Below, piece after piece: positions 7,226-14,382 of a stretch of DNA of 18,972 nucleotides. Origin of the DNA: Rubrobacter sp. (GTDB lineage: Bacteria; Actinomycetota; Rubrobacteria; Rubrobacterales; Rubrobacteraceae). A program made the translations under genes and the position numbers. Numbering within the stretch: position 1 is the first letter of the stretch; the number at the start of each line of letters is the position of its first letter. Location: positions 1 to 18,972 of the forward strand of contig JADDPV010000132.1 of assembly GCA_016781705.1 (NCBI GenBank), read 5' to 3'. Below the pieces are notes generated by a model. It had not been told where the DNA came from, did not search any database, and saw only the letters and a list, made by a program, of their open reading frames with translations.

Positions 7226-7239
7226 GTGCTCGGAGGGAT

Positions 7240-8092
7240 ATGGCGGTCCGCCACTCGTTCTTCGGACTGAGGAGGAGACTTGGGGATCTTACCGACGAGC
7301 AGTGGGAGGTGCTGGAATCGCTGATCCCCCGGTCTCCTCGTCGAGCGGACGGCCGGGGCAGGCCCTGGCGAGACCCCCGCGACGTCCTCAACGGCATACT
7401 TCTTTGAGTCCTGCGCACCGGAGAGCACCCTGGCGCGACTTGCCCGAGCGCTACCCGCTCTACAGAGACCTGCCACCCCGGCGCTTCCAACAGTGGGCCG
7501 AGGAGGGCGTGCTGGAGGAGGTCCTTCATACCCTGGCCCTCGACCTGAAGGAGCGGGGTGGCCTCGACCTCTCCGAGTGCTCCGTGGACGGCACCTTCGT
7601 CGGGGCGAAAAAGGGGGAGGATGATCAGTGGGGAAGACCAAGCGGGGGAAGGGTACGAAGCTCATGGCGCTCTGGCAGACGCTTCTGGTCTTCCTCTCTC
7701 GCCGTGCGCACGCGGCGAGTGCTTCGCGCCGCACGAGGAGGAGGTCACGCTCGTAGAAGCGACCCTCCCTGGCGGCGAGCTTTCTGGGCGAGGAGCCAGA
7801 GTGTTTGATCGGGGACCACGGGCCTACGATGACTCCGACCCGCTCGCTGGGCGCAGCCCTCCGAGAGCGGGGCATAGAGATGATTGCGCCGCACCGTAGG
7901 AACAGGAAGAAACCCAAGTAGGGGACGGGGACGCAAGCTATCAGGCGCTACGAGAGGCGCTGGAAGATCGAGCGTCTCTTCGCCTCGCTGGGGAACTTCC
8001 GGAGGCTGGTGGTGCGCTACGAGCGGCGGGCGGAGAACTACCTCGGCTTCGTGTGACTGGGCTGCATCGTCATACTACTGAGGTATTTGTAA
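7240..8092 (+). pseudogene. IS5-family transposase, multiple frameshifts and stops
   Basis: Starting at ATG 7240 (GGAGGG just upstream), the frames read in order: LTDEQWEVLESLIP and GRPWRDPRDVLNGILL, then TGA where a Trp is expected. After a frameshift come WRDLPERYPLYRDLPPRRFQ and the first catalytic Asp in SECSVDGTFVGAKKG. Further shifts give GKTKRGKGTKLM, ADASGLPL and EEEVTLVEATLPGG, then a corrupted second Asp region (LIGDHGP). Last are RGIEMIAPHRRNRKKPK, a TAG, and YERRWKIERLFASLGNFRRL with the catalytic Glu. A TGA precedes the final LGCIVILLRYL. At least three frameshifts and three in-frame stops make it inactive. The high density of damage compared with flanking genes indicates an old insertion. 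Confidence 0.85.
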
Positions 8093-8099
8093 GTGGCTT
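8085..8099 (-). repeat. Right terminal inverted repeat of the IS
   Basis: Read on the minus strand this is AAGCCACTTACAAAT, matching the left end with one gap. The transposase stop codon TAA (8090-8092) lies inside it, and CTAG follows at 8100-8103. Confidence 0.6.
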
Positions 8100-8164
8100 C
8101 TAGGAAGTGCTCGCAGTGCGGCGGTAGTCTCCGGACGAGGTCTCCTAGCATCCTTCCTGTGCCG

Positions 8165-8701
8165 CTATGCCCTTTTCATGAGTATCTTGTAGGTCTGATG
8201 GAGGTGGTCCGAGATGGTGATGACGGCGAAAACGGTGGCTATTAGGCGGGTGAAGCGCGGCGCGAGTATGAGGCCGTAGGTGAAGAAAGAGGCCACCCAT
8301 GTGCCGAGGCAGAAGTGGCACGTCAGGAGCTCGCCTATGGACCTTCTAAGGCCCTCGCCCCGGGGCTTCTCGTCGACCTTCTTGGGACTCTTCTTCTCCT
8401 GGAGCTTGGTGAACGGGGCGCGCAGGGGGCTGGTGACCGCGTCCTGGGCCCCCATCAAGCTCAGCTTGTGGGTCGCAACCCCGAGCAGCGCGATGTCCTT
8501 CGCGCTTACCCGTTCCGGTATGGACCTTCCCACGCCCCTGGCGACCAAGAGGAAGACGGCGAAGATCAGGCTAAAAACGCCCATAAGAGCCGAGTAGGAA
8601 TAGAGCCTGTCCTCCTCGCCCCCGTAATCCTCGAAGACATCCTGCGGCAGTACGTTCTCGCTCAAGATCTTCTCCTCTCGTCGCTGCGGTTTTCCTATCA
8701 T
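8165..8701 (-). CDS. DUF1360 family membrane protein
   Basis: The 178-residue protein starts with a charged segment, has a first membrane span (YSALMGVFSLIFAVFLLVARG, given here as two parts: YSALMGVFSLIF and AVFLLVARG), then conserved KDIALLGVATHKLSLM and DAVTSPLRAPFTKL. A lysine-rich loop follows, then the CxxC element in GELLTCHFCLGTW, one or two further hydrophobic segments and the end SDHLHQTYKILMKRA. These are hallmarks of DUF1360, a family of unknown function with members in spore-forming bacteria and actinobacteria. I place the start at ATG 8701; the frame stays open to a TTG at 8932, but that extension is low-complexity and unlike the family. The ribosome-binding site at 8701 is weak, so the start is uncertain. 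A truncated paralogue lies downstream across the IS. Confidence 0.75.
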   Translation of the reverse strand: MIGKPQRREEKILSENVLPQDVFEDYGGEEDRLYSYSALMGVFSLIFAVFLLVARGVGRSIPERVSAKDIALLGVATHKLSLMGAQDAVTSPLRAPFTKLQEKKSPKKVDEKPRGEGLRRSIGELLTCHFCLGTWVASFFTYGLILAPRFTRLIATVFAVITISDHLHQTYKILMKRA

Positions 8702-9065
8702 GTTCCATTCTCTGCTAGAGGGTACACCAGAAGAGCCGCTCCGATTGGCGTTTTTGGCCCTTGCGAGATCTATCTGACCTGAGCGTTCAGCTTCCCGCCT
8801 CGTCCGAGTGGCATTTATGAGATGATTTTTAGATATGCTCACATCATTCTCGGGGCTAAACGTCGATTGGGCTCGCGCCCGCCCCGTCGCGACGGATTGC
8901 TCCCTTGACGCGAAAATGCGCCTTTCGAGCAAGGTTCGCCGCTCCCGGAGCGTTTAGCGCGAGGGGCGAGCGGGCAAGGCACCTGCCGGACGCGCCCCCG
9001 AAGACGGAGCGCATCCGCAAGCCCAACCACACATACATCTCTAGGGACCGAGGAGGAAGACTCAG
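8702..9065. other. Divergent intergenic region, DUF1360 / SDR
   Basis: These 364 bases separate two divergent genes and must hold both promoters. The section 8690-8850 is distinctly richer in A and T than the rest of the window (for example a run of T at 8826-8830). An IS-end-like match lies at 8803-8823. From 8860 on the sequence is GC-rich with no recognisable gene; the open frames crossing it have no domain. The SDR ribosome-binding site AGGAGG is at 9050-9055. I could not pick convincing -35/-10 pairs. Confidence 0.4.
8803..8823 (-). repeat. Short match to the IS left end
   Basis: On the minus strand, ATCTCATAAATG (complement of 8812-8823) is identical to 7215-7226 in the IS left end. 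After two or three differing bases, CTCGGA (complement of 8803-8808) matches 7229-7234. The resemblance stops after that. It could be a solo end left by a related element or a chance AT-rich match. Confidence 0.35.
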
Positions 9066-9962
9066 ATGGGCGACCAGCACACGCAGCAGGACCCCACGCA
9101 ACAGTACCCCCAGCCCGAGTACCCGGAGCAGGACCAACGGGACCAGCACCCCGGCCTCGAAGGGGAGATGCAGCCGCAACCCGACTACGGCTACGAAACC
9201 TACCGCGGCAGCGGCAGGCTCGAGGGCAAGGCGGCGATCATCACCGGCGGGGACTCCGGCATCGGGCGGGCGGTGGCGCTGGCCTTCGCGCGCGAAGGCG
9301 CAGACGTCCTGATCTCCTACCTCGAGGAGGAAGAGCCGGACGCTCAGGAGACGGCGCGGGTCGTCGAAGAGGCCGGCAAGAGGTGCGTGAAGGTCCCCGG
9401 GGACATCAGCGAAGAGGCGCAGTGCAACAGGATCGTCGAGAAGGCCGTCGAGGAGTTCGGCAAGATAGACGTCCTGGTCAACAACGCCGCCCACCAGAGG
9501 ACGGTCAACGGGATAGCCGACGTCTCGACCGAGTTGCTCGACCGCACGTTCAAGACCAACATCTACGCCATGTTCTGGCTGGTCAAGGCGGCGCTCCCGC
9601 ACATGCCGGAGGGAGGTTCGATCATCAACGTGGCCTCCGCGCAGGCGTACAAGCCCTCACCGACCCTGCTTCCCTACTCCGCCACGAAAGGCGCCATAGT
9701 CACGTTCACCGAGGGGCTGGCCCAGGACGTCGTGCAGTACGGCGTCCGGGCCAACATCGTGGCGCCGGGGCCGGTGTGGACCCCGATCATCCCGGCCTCC
9801 ATGGCCGGCGAGACGGTCTCCCAGTTCGGCCAGCAGTCCCCGATGGGCCGCCCCGCCCAGCCCGCCGAGCTGGCCCCCGTTTTCGTCCTCCTCGCCTCGC
9901 AGGAGTCGAGCTACCTCAACGGCTCGGCCATCGACGTCACCGGCGGCCAGCCGGTAGCGTAA
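9066..9962 (+). CDS. Short-chain dehydrogenase, general-stress type
   Basis: The 298-residue NAD(P)-dependent oxidoreductase has a Rossmann fold. Residues 1-45 are a glutamine- and proline-rich extension (with GLEGEMQPQPDYGYETY leading into the fold) of the type found in YhdF/GSP39/YghA-like stress dehydrogenases. The cofactor loop is TGGDSGIG (60-67), followed by NNAA, catalytic Ser191, Tyr204 and Lys208 (YSATKGA) and a C-terminal LNGSAIDVTGGQP. ATG 9066 is preceded by AGGAGG at ideal distance, so expression is probably strong. The gene is alone: divergent from DUF1360 upstream and closed off by a strong hairpin downstream. The family reduces carbonyls or sugars and is often induced by osmotic or general stress; the actual substrate is not visible. 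Confidence 0.93.
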   Translation: MGDQHTQQDPTQQYPQPEYPEQDQRDQHPGLEGEMQPQPDYGYETYRGSGRLEGKAAIITGGDSGIGRAVALAFAREGADVLISYLEEEEPDAQETARVVEEAGKRCVKVPGDISEEAQCNRIVEKAVEEFGKIDVLVNNAAHQRTVNGIADVSTELLDRTFKTNIYAMFWLVKAALPHMPEGGSIINVASAQAYKPSPTLLPYSATKGAIVTFTEGLAQDVVQYGVRANIVAPGPVWTPIIPASMAGETVSQFGQQSPMGRPAQPAELAPVFVLLASQESSYLNGSAIDVTGGQPVA

Positions 9963-9999
9963 GGCATGGCCGAAGCCCGGGCAGCGGCCAGCTCTCGGC

Positions 10000-10027
10000 T
10001 TCCCCGCTCCGTCGTCGGAGCGGGGAA
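10000..10027 (+). terminator. Strong hairpin after the SDR gene
   Basis: A perfect 12-bp stem (TTCCCCGCTCCG at 10000-10011, complement at 10016-10027) encloses a TCGT loop, 37 bases after the SDR stop codon. No T-run follows, so it is a hairpin terminator of the kind common in actinobacteria. It isolates the SDR from the aspartokinase operon. Confidence 0.7.
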
Positions 10028-10120
10028 CACTCCCGGACCGGTGGCCAGCCGAAAACCGATGGCCCATAGACCCCGAATGCGCTAGGCTACGCGCAAGCAG
10101 CGGACGGGAGAGCAAGGTCT

Positions 10121-11350
10121 TTGGGAATCGTCGTCCAGAAATACGGCGGAAGTTCGGTCGCCACGGCCGAGCACATAAAGGCCGTCGCCGAGCGGGTCGA
10201 GAAGGCCCACGAGGGGGGCCTGGATCTCGTGGTGGTCGTTTCGGCGATGGGAAAGACCACCGACCGGTTGCTCGCGCTCGCGGGCGAGGTCGCAAAAGAC
10301 CCCTCTCCGCGCGAGATCGACCAGCTCCTCTCGACCGGCGAGCGCCAGTCGGTGGCGCTCCTGGCGATGGCACTCCACGACAGGGGCGTCGAGGCCACCT
10401 CTCTTAGCGGGCCGCAGGCGGGGATGAGGATCACCGGCCGTCACGGCTCGGGCGTGATCTCCGAGATACAAACCGAGAGGATGCGGCAGCTCTTGAGAGA
10501 AGGCCACGTCGTCATCGTCGCCGGCTTTCAGGGCATGAACGCCCTGGGCGACGTCATCACCCTGGGCCGCGGCGGCTCGGACACCACCGCCGTCGCGCTC
10601 GCCGCGTCGCTGCACGCCGACCGGTGCGAGATCTACACGGACGTGGACGGCATCTACACCGCTGACCCCAGGATAGTCCCTGCGGCACGGCGCATCCCCA
10701 TGATTTCGCCGGCGGAGATAGCGGAGATGGCGTGGCGCGGGGCGAAGGTGATGCACCCGCGGGCGGTCGAGTTGGGCGCCCTGTACAGCGTGGAGATACA
10801 CGTGAGGAGCTCGTTCGACGAGGGGCCGGGCACGGTTATAAGGGAGGGCAAGGACTTGGAGCACTTGGAGACCCGCGAGACCCTGGCCGGCATCGTCCAC
10901 GACCTCGACGTCTCGCGCGTCGCCCTCACCGGCATAAAGACCGGCCCCGGCACCCTGAGCCGCGTCTTCGCCCCGCTCGCGCAGGCCGGCATCTCGGTTG
11001 ACGTGATCGTGGAGAGCGCCCCCAAAGAGGGCGCCGCGGACGTCGCCTTCACCGTCAGGCGCGCCGACTTCGCCGAGGCGAGGAGGCTCACCGGCAAGGT
11101 CGCAAGCTCTCTGGGCGGCCAGGTCGAGGGCGAGGAGAACCTGGGCAAGATATCCGTGGTCGGGACCGGGATGCTCAACCGCCCGGGCTACGCCGCCCGG
11201 ATGTTCGACGCTCTAGGCAGGGCGGGCATACCCATACGGATGGTCTCGACCTCGGAGATACAGGTCACGTGTGTTATACCGGCAGAGCGGGTGGAGGAGG
11301 CGGTCCGGCGCCTCCACGAGGACTTCGAACTGGAGGAGAGAGATGTTTAG
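10121..11350 (+). CDS. lysC: Aspartokinase (aspartate kinase)
   Basis: This 409-residue cytosolic enzyme phosphorylates aspartate, the first step toward lysine/diaminopimelate, threonine and methionine. The kinase domain fills about residues 1-250: KYGGSSVAT (7-15), LGRGGSDTT (148-156) and YTDVDGIYTADPR (from 172). Two ACT regulatory domains follow, marked by GIKTGPGTLSRVFAPLAQAG and VVGTGMLNRPGYAARMFDAL, with VTCVIPAE near the end. It is the monofunctional type; feedback inhibition by lysine and/or threonine is usual for the family. The start is TTG at 10121, with GGGAG about 11 bases upstream and homology beginning at once. The gene leads a tight operon: its last 8 bases overlap dapA. I found no lysine riboswitch-like structure in the 93 bases before it. 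Confidence 0.96.
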   Translation: MGIVVQKYGGSSVATAEHIKAVAERVEKAHEGGLDLVVVVSAMGKTTDRLLALAGEVAKDPSPREIDQLLSTGERQSVALLAMALHDRGVEATSLSGPQAGMRITGRHGSGVISEIQTERMRQLLREGHVVIVAGFQGMNALGDVITLGRGGSDTTAVALAASLHADRCEIYTDVDGIYTADPRIVPAARRIPMISPAEIAEMAWRGAKVMHPRAVELGALYSVEIHVRSSFDEGPGTVIREGKDLEHLETRETLAGIVHDLDVSRVALTGIKTGPGTLSRVFAPLAQAGISVDVIVESAPKEGAADVAFTVRRADFAEARRLTGKVASSLGGQVEGEENLGKISVVGTGMLNRPGYAARMFDALGRAGIPIRMVSTSEIQVTCVIPAERVEEAVRRLHEDFELEERDV

Positions 11351-12236
11351 CGGCGCGTTCACGGCGCTCGTCACCCCGTTCAGGAACGGGGAGGTCGACG
11401 TCGAGGCTCTGGAGGGGATGGTCGAGTTCCAGATCTCCCAGGGGATACACGGCCTCGTCCCCTGCGGGACCACCGGCGAGACCCCCGCCCTCTCCGAAGA
11501 GGAGGACCGGCTCGTCGTCGAGACCGCTGTGCGGGTGGCGAACGGGCGGGTGCCCGTGATCGCGGGCACCGGCTCGAACAGCACGGACATGGCGATCAAG
11601 TACACCAGGATGGCCGAGGGCGCCGGCGCGGACGGCTCCCTGCAGGTCGCCCCCTACTACAACAAGCCGACCCAGGAGGGCCTCTTCCGGCACTTCGCCG
11701 CCGTCGCCGAGAGCACGTCGTTGCCCATCGTCCTCTACAACATACCCGGCAGGACGAGCGTGACGATAAGCGCCGAGACGATAGGCAGGCTCGCGGAGAT
11801 CCCCAACATCGTCGGGGTCAAAGAGTCCACCCTCTCGATGAACATGGCGATGGATATCAAAGCCTTGTGCGGCGAGGAGTTCTGCATCCTCTCCGGCGAC
11901 GATCCGGTGACGCTCCCGATCATGTCCCTGGGCGGCACCGGCGTGATCTCCGTCACCTCCAACGTCGCCCCGGCCGCCGTCTCGGACATGGTCCAGAACC
12001 TCCTGGAAGGCAACTGGGAGCGGGGCCGCGAGCTGCACTACGCCCTCCTGCCGCTCTTCAGGGCGCTCTTCGTCGAGACCAACCCGATCCCGGTGAAGAC
12101 CGCAGCTTCCCTGCTCGGCCTGTGCTCCGACGAGATGCGGCTGCCCATGATCCCGCTCTCCGGCGAGAACCTGGAAGCGCTGCGGCGGGTCATGGAGGAG
12201 TCGGCCAACCTCCTCCCCACCCCCGAAGAGGTTTGA
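11343..12236 (+). CDS. dapA: 4-hydroxy-tetrahydrodipicolinate synthase
   Basis: The 297-residue TIM-barrel enzyme condenses pyruvate with aspartate semialdehyde, the committed step to diaminopimelate. Active-site features are present: CGTTGE (T43, T44), Y132 and R137 in LYNIPGR, and the Schiff-base Lys160 in VGVKES. YYNKPTQEG (105-113) is also typical. The start ATG at 11343 lies inside the end of the aspartokinase gene, with GGAGGAGAG directly before it; the frame is open further upstream but that part belongs to the aspartokinase ACT domain. Its stop overlaps the dapB start. Length and motifs match the family fully. Confidence 0.97.
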   Translation: MFSGAFTALVTPFRNGEVDVEALEGMVEFQISQGIHGLVPCGTTGETPALSEEEDRLVVETAVRVANGRVPVIAGTGSNSTDMAIKYTRMAEGAGADGSLQVAPYYNKPTQEGLFRHFAAVAESTSLPIVLYNIPGRTSVTISAETIGRLAEIPNIVGVKESTLSMNMAMDIKALCGEEFCILSGDDPVTLPIMSLGGTGVISVTSNVAPAAVSDMVQNLLEGNWERGRELHYALLPLFRALFVETNPIPVKTAASLLGLCSDEMRLPMIPLSGENLEALRRVMEESANLLPTPEEV

Positions 12237-13021
12237 GCGTAGAGGTAGCCATAGTCGGCGCCGCCGGCCGCATGGGCCGCGAGCTGTGCCGCGCCGCCCT
12301 GGAAACGGAGGGCATCGTCCTCACCGGCGGCGTCGTCGGCCCCGGTGCTCCGGAGGCCGGCCGGGATCTGGGCGAGCTGTGCGGGTGGGGCAGGGCGGGC
12401 GTCGCCGCCTCCGAAGAGCCACCGGAGGGCGCGGAAGTCCTCGTGGAGTTCACCAGCCCGGAGGCGACGGTCGGTCACCTCCGCTACGGCAAGCCGCACG
12501 TCATCGGCACGACGGGCCTCTCGGAGGAGCAGCTCGCCCGCGTCGAGGAGGCCGCGAAGAGCGTCCCCGTCGTGATCGCCCCGAACATGAGCGTCGGGGT
12601 GAACCTCTTGCGTGAGGTCGTACGGGAGTTGGCCGCGAAGCTGGCCGGCTACGACGTAGAGATCGTCGAGGCGCACCACCGGGGCAAGAAGGACGCGCCC
12701 AGCGGGACGGCGCTGCTCCTGGCGCGGGCCGCCGCCGAGGGGCGGGGGCGGGAGCTGGAAGAGCTCGCCGTCTACGGGCGGGAGGGTGTTGCTCCGCGTT
12801 CTGAGGGGGAGATCGGGGTCCACGCCGTGCGCGGCGGGTCGGTCGTGGGGGAGCACCGCCTGACGTTCTACGGGTTGGGCGAGGAGGTCGAGCTCGTCCA
12901 CCGCGCCCTCTCGCGGCGCACCTTCGCCGACGGCGCTCTAAGGGCCGCGCTGTTCGTCGCGGGCGCGGAGCCCGGCCTGTACTCGATGCGGGACGTACTC
13001 GAGAGCGGCGCCTCCGGATAG
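12233..13021 (+). CDS. dapB: 4-hydroxy-tetrahydrodipicolinate reductase
   Basis: The 262-residue NAD(P)H-dependent enzyme reduces the DapA product to tetrahydrodipicolinate. The nucleotide-binding motif GAAGRMG is at 9-15 and the catalytic and substrate motif EAHHRGKKDAPSGT at 146-159, with His148/His149 and Lys152/Lys153 in the family positions. VEFTSPEAT, IGTTGLSEEQ and APNMSVGVN are further family landmarks. I place the start at TTG 12233, which shares its last bases with the dapA TGA (TTGA overlap) and follows GAAGAGG; the protein begins properly at MSVEVAIVGAAGR. The overlap indicates translational coupling with dapA. Confidence 0.96.
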   Translation: MSVEVAIVGAAGRMGRELCRAALETEGIVLTGGVVGPGAPEAGRDLGELCGWGRAGVAASEEPPEGAEVLVEFTSPEATVGHLRYGKPHVIGTTGLSEEQLARVEEAAKSVPVVIAPNMSVGVNLLREVVRELAAKLAGYDVEIVEAHHRGKKDAPSGTALLLARAAAEGRGRELEELAVYGREGVAPRSEGEIGVHAVRGGSVVGEHRLTFYGLGEEVELVHRALSRRTFADGALRAALFVAGAEPGLYSMRDVLESGASG

Positions 13022-13098
13022 AATACCGGCGCCGGGGAGGCGGACGGGAGGAGGAGCCTGCGACGAAAGCGACATTCCTGCTGTACAGGAAACCGGAG

Positions 13099-13365
13099 AT
13101 GAGCGGCGACGAGTTCAGGGACTACTCGAAGAACACGCATGGTCCCCTCACGGCCAGGATACCCGGACTGAAAAAGTACGTCCAGAACCACAGCCTGCCC
13201 GATTCCGAAGAAGGCGAGCCGCCGGTGGCGGGGGTCTACTTCGATTCCGTCGAGGCCACTCAGAACACCCTCGCCTCGCCCAAGGGCGAGGCGGCGGATC
13301 TCCCCAACTTCACCGACGCCGACAAGACCACGACCGTCATCGTCGCCGAGGTCGAAGTAGCGTAA
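13099..13365 (+). CDS. EthD-like small protein, start codon apparently lost
   Basis: The reading frame gives an EthD-domain (dimeric alpha/beta barrel) protein of about 100 residues: ATFLLYRKPEMSGDEFRDY, HGPLTARIPGLKKYVQNH, and a C-terminal GVYFDSVEA, ASPKGEAADLPNF and VIVAEVEVA. Homology clearly begins near 13060, where a family member would start with Met-Thr-Lys. There the sequence reads GCG ACG AAA, directly after an ideal ribosome-binding site (GGAGGAGGAG at 13048-13057). The first usable in-frame start is ATG 13099, which would remove the first beta strand. The gene follows dapB by about 40 bases and precedes a bidirectional hairpin, so it is probably the last gene of the lysine operon. 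EthD-like proteins include decomposition or monooxygenase-helper proteins; no specific role is clear. Confidence 0.65.
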   Translation: MSGDEFRDYSKNTHGPLTARIPGLKKYVQNHSLPDSEEGEPPVAGVYFDSVEATQNTLASPKGEAADLPNFTDADKTTTVIVAEVEVA

Positions 13366-13396
13366 GGAGCGCCGGACGCGGAGACCTCTAACAGAG

Positions 13397-13430
13397 CGGC
13401 TCGCGGAAAGATCGGTCCTTCCGCGAGCCG
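13397..13430. terminator. Bidirectional hairpin after the dap operon
   Basis: A perfect 12-bp inverted repeat (CGGCTCGCGGAA at 13397-13408, complement at 13419-13430) has a 10-base loop. It lies between the plus-strand ask-dapA-dapB-EthD unit and the convergent minus-strand small gene, a good position for a shared terminator. No long T-run follows on either strand. Confidence 0.7.
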
Positions 13431-13526
13431 GGCTTCAGATTTCGGGTATCAGGATCTCGCCGGACGGCTCCCGCTCTTCGACGGAAGCTCTCCCAGTATA
13501 GAGGCTCAGCTTTCGTGAAGCCGCCT

Positions 13527-13694
13527 TCAATCCTTCCCGTGCCCTGCCGAGGGGGGAGCCTCGCTCATAGAGACCAGGCTCTCCACCCAGGTCTGGTCCA
13601 CGCCCATCTTTTCCGCGATCTCGTCCACGGACATCCCCGAACGCCGCATCCGCTCGACCTCTTCCTGAAGGCACACCTCGCTCCGCTCTTCCAT
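13527..13694 (-). CDS. 55-residue helix-turn-helix-like small protein (copy A)
   Basis: The product begins MEERSEVCLQEEVERMRRSG and continues MSVDEIAEKMGVDQTWVESL, with a short tail (VSMSEAPPSAGHGKD). The segment SVDEIAEKMGVDQTWVESL has the spacing of a helix-turn-helix of the sigma-region-4 or small repressor kind, and the preceding segment forms an amphipathic helix with a single Cys8. Support: an ATG start at 13694 with GGAGAGG 6 bases upstream, an extended -10 box in front, and a homologue at 18795-18965 aligning without gaps over 42 residues with roughly half identical. It is too small for usual gene-finding limits. Function is unknown; DNA binding is inferred from the pattern only. Just past its stop, a different frame keeps a coding-like tail (VEEREPSGEILIPEI), so a frameshifted longer form is possible. 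Confidence 0.7.
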   Translation of the reverse strand: MEERSEVCLQEEVERMRRSGMSVDEIAEKMGVDQTWVESLVSMSEAPPSAGHGKD

Positions 13695-13726
13695 CACCTG
13701 CCTCTCCGACGCTTCCGGACGGCCCG

Positions 13727-13735
13727 TTTATATCA
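13727..13735 (-). promoter_or_regulatory. Extended -10 element before small HTH gene A
   Basis: The minus strand reads TGATATAAA, an extended -10 (TGnTATAAT-like), 32 bases upstream of the start codon at 13694 and in an otherwise GC-rich context. No good -35 is visible, which extended -10 promoters do not need. Confidence 0.4.
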
Positions 13736-13793
13736 GAGCGTCCGGGACGGTAGACGACCGGGTGGGGCAACCGCTAGTGCGTCAGCGAGCTTG

Positions 13794-13979
13794 TCAAGAA
13801 GAGCCCACCGGCTGCAAGGGTGCTGCGTCGCTCGCGGCCAACGCGATCCCGACGCCCGACCAGATAGCGTACGAGACGCTCACGTCGATCTTCTCGAGCG
13901 CCAGCGTCAGCAGAGCAAGCCTCAGCCCGTAGAAGATGACCACCAGGACCGAGGAAACCACCCTCGTAAACCCCTCCGC
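13794..13979 (-). pseudogene. SMR-family efflux gene remnant (second of a pair)
   Basis: The frame reads KLAEGFTR just upstream and AEGFTRVVSSVLVVIFYG, ALLTLALEKIDVSVSYAIWS and GVGIAL, matching transmembrane helices 1 end to 3 of small multidrug resistance (EmrE/SugE-type) proteins. The first helix with its essential Glu is missing, because the preceding SMR remnant runs straight into it. The fourth helix is also missing: after GVGIAL the frame becomes unrelated and stops at 13796-13794. It cannot form a working transporter. Paired SMR genes (as in YkkCD or EbrAB) work as heterodimers, and the tandem order here fits such a pair. Confidence 0.65.
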
Positions 13980-13982
13980 GAG

Positions 13983-14290
13983 CTTCTGATGGTCTTCCTC
14001 CCCACGCCGCCTCCGCGAATCTTGGCGCCACCACCCCCGCCAAGATCAGGGCTATCCCAACCAGCCGCACCAGGTCGCCGACTCCCCCAAGAACGATATG
14101 CCCAAGACGAGCGCGCCGACCACCCCGATAGCCTTCCGGACGCATATGCCGGCCCTGTGGGGATGCCCCGCAGCGCGCGGGAAAGGAGGTAGAAGCCCAA
14201 CCCGCCCCAGGCGAACACCCCGAGGGTTGGACGCGGGCACGCGAAGCCCTCCGAGAAGTTCAGCGCCATCACGAGCCCGACTTGAAGTGC
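13983..14290 (-). pseudogene. SMR-family efflux gene remnant (first of a pair)
   Basis: Three frames together spell a nearly complete SMR protein. The first (14290 to about 14146) reads LQVGLVMALNFSEGF, FAWGGLGFYLLSRAL and RGIPTGPAYA. The second (about 14145-14071) reads AIGVVGALVLGISFLGESATW. The third (about 14070-13990) reads LVRLVGIALILAGVVAPRFAE. Two frameshifts break it. The glutamate that carries protons and drug in EmrE (E14) is replaced by Gln in LQVGL. The start codon and first residues are not recognisable. The family exports lipophilic cations or guanidinium-like compounds. Loss of frame plus loss of the key residue supports real decay. Confidence 0.7.
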
Positions 14291-14382
14291 CCGGCCGATT
14301 CCCGCCGGAGGCGCAGGTCTCCCTGCTCGACGAGCAGTTCTCCCGACCTTCAAAGGGCGCATAAGGGGTCTCATAGCCGTTC

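Larger units (their letters stand above)
7210..8099 (+). mobile_element. Decayed IS5-family insertion sequence (IS427-like), about 890 bp
   Basis: The element is bounded by imperfect inverted repeats and flanked by CTAG on both sides (7206-7209 and 8100-8103), consistent with a 4-bp CTAG/CTAR target duplication known in the IS5 family. Length, a single transposase reading plus-strand, and the DDE transposase signatures support IS5. It sits exactly at the truncation point of a DUF1360 fragment, and an intact DUF1360 copy follows on the other side. The transposase is destroyed, so the copy cannot move by itself. The group assignment (IS427) rests on the GAAGC..CTCATAAAT-type ends and the split transposase style and is less certain than the family. 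Confidence 0.8.

Noticed and set aside
8104..8164. Possible continuation of the truncated DUF1360 gene on the right side of the IS
   Set aside because: The bases after the right CTAG do not match the corresponding part of the intact paralogue in any frame.
9066..9200. Glutamine/proline-rich N terminus of the SDR as a novel fusion
   Set aside because: Such extensions are a normal feature of YhdF/GSP39-like stress dehydrogenases.
10028..10120. Lysine riboswitch or attenuator before aspartokinase
   Set aside because: The region is only 93 bases, too short for a lysine riboswitch, and shows no matching helices or leader peptide rich in lysine or threonine codons.
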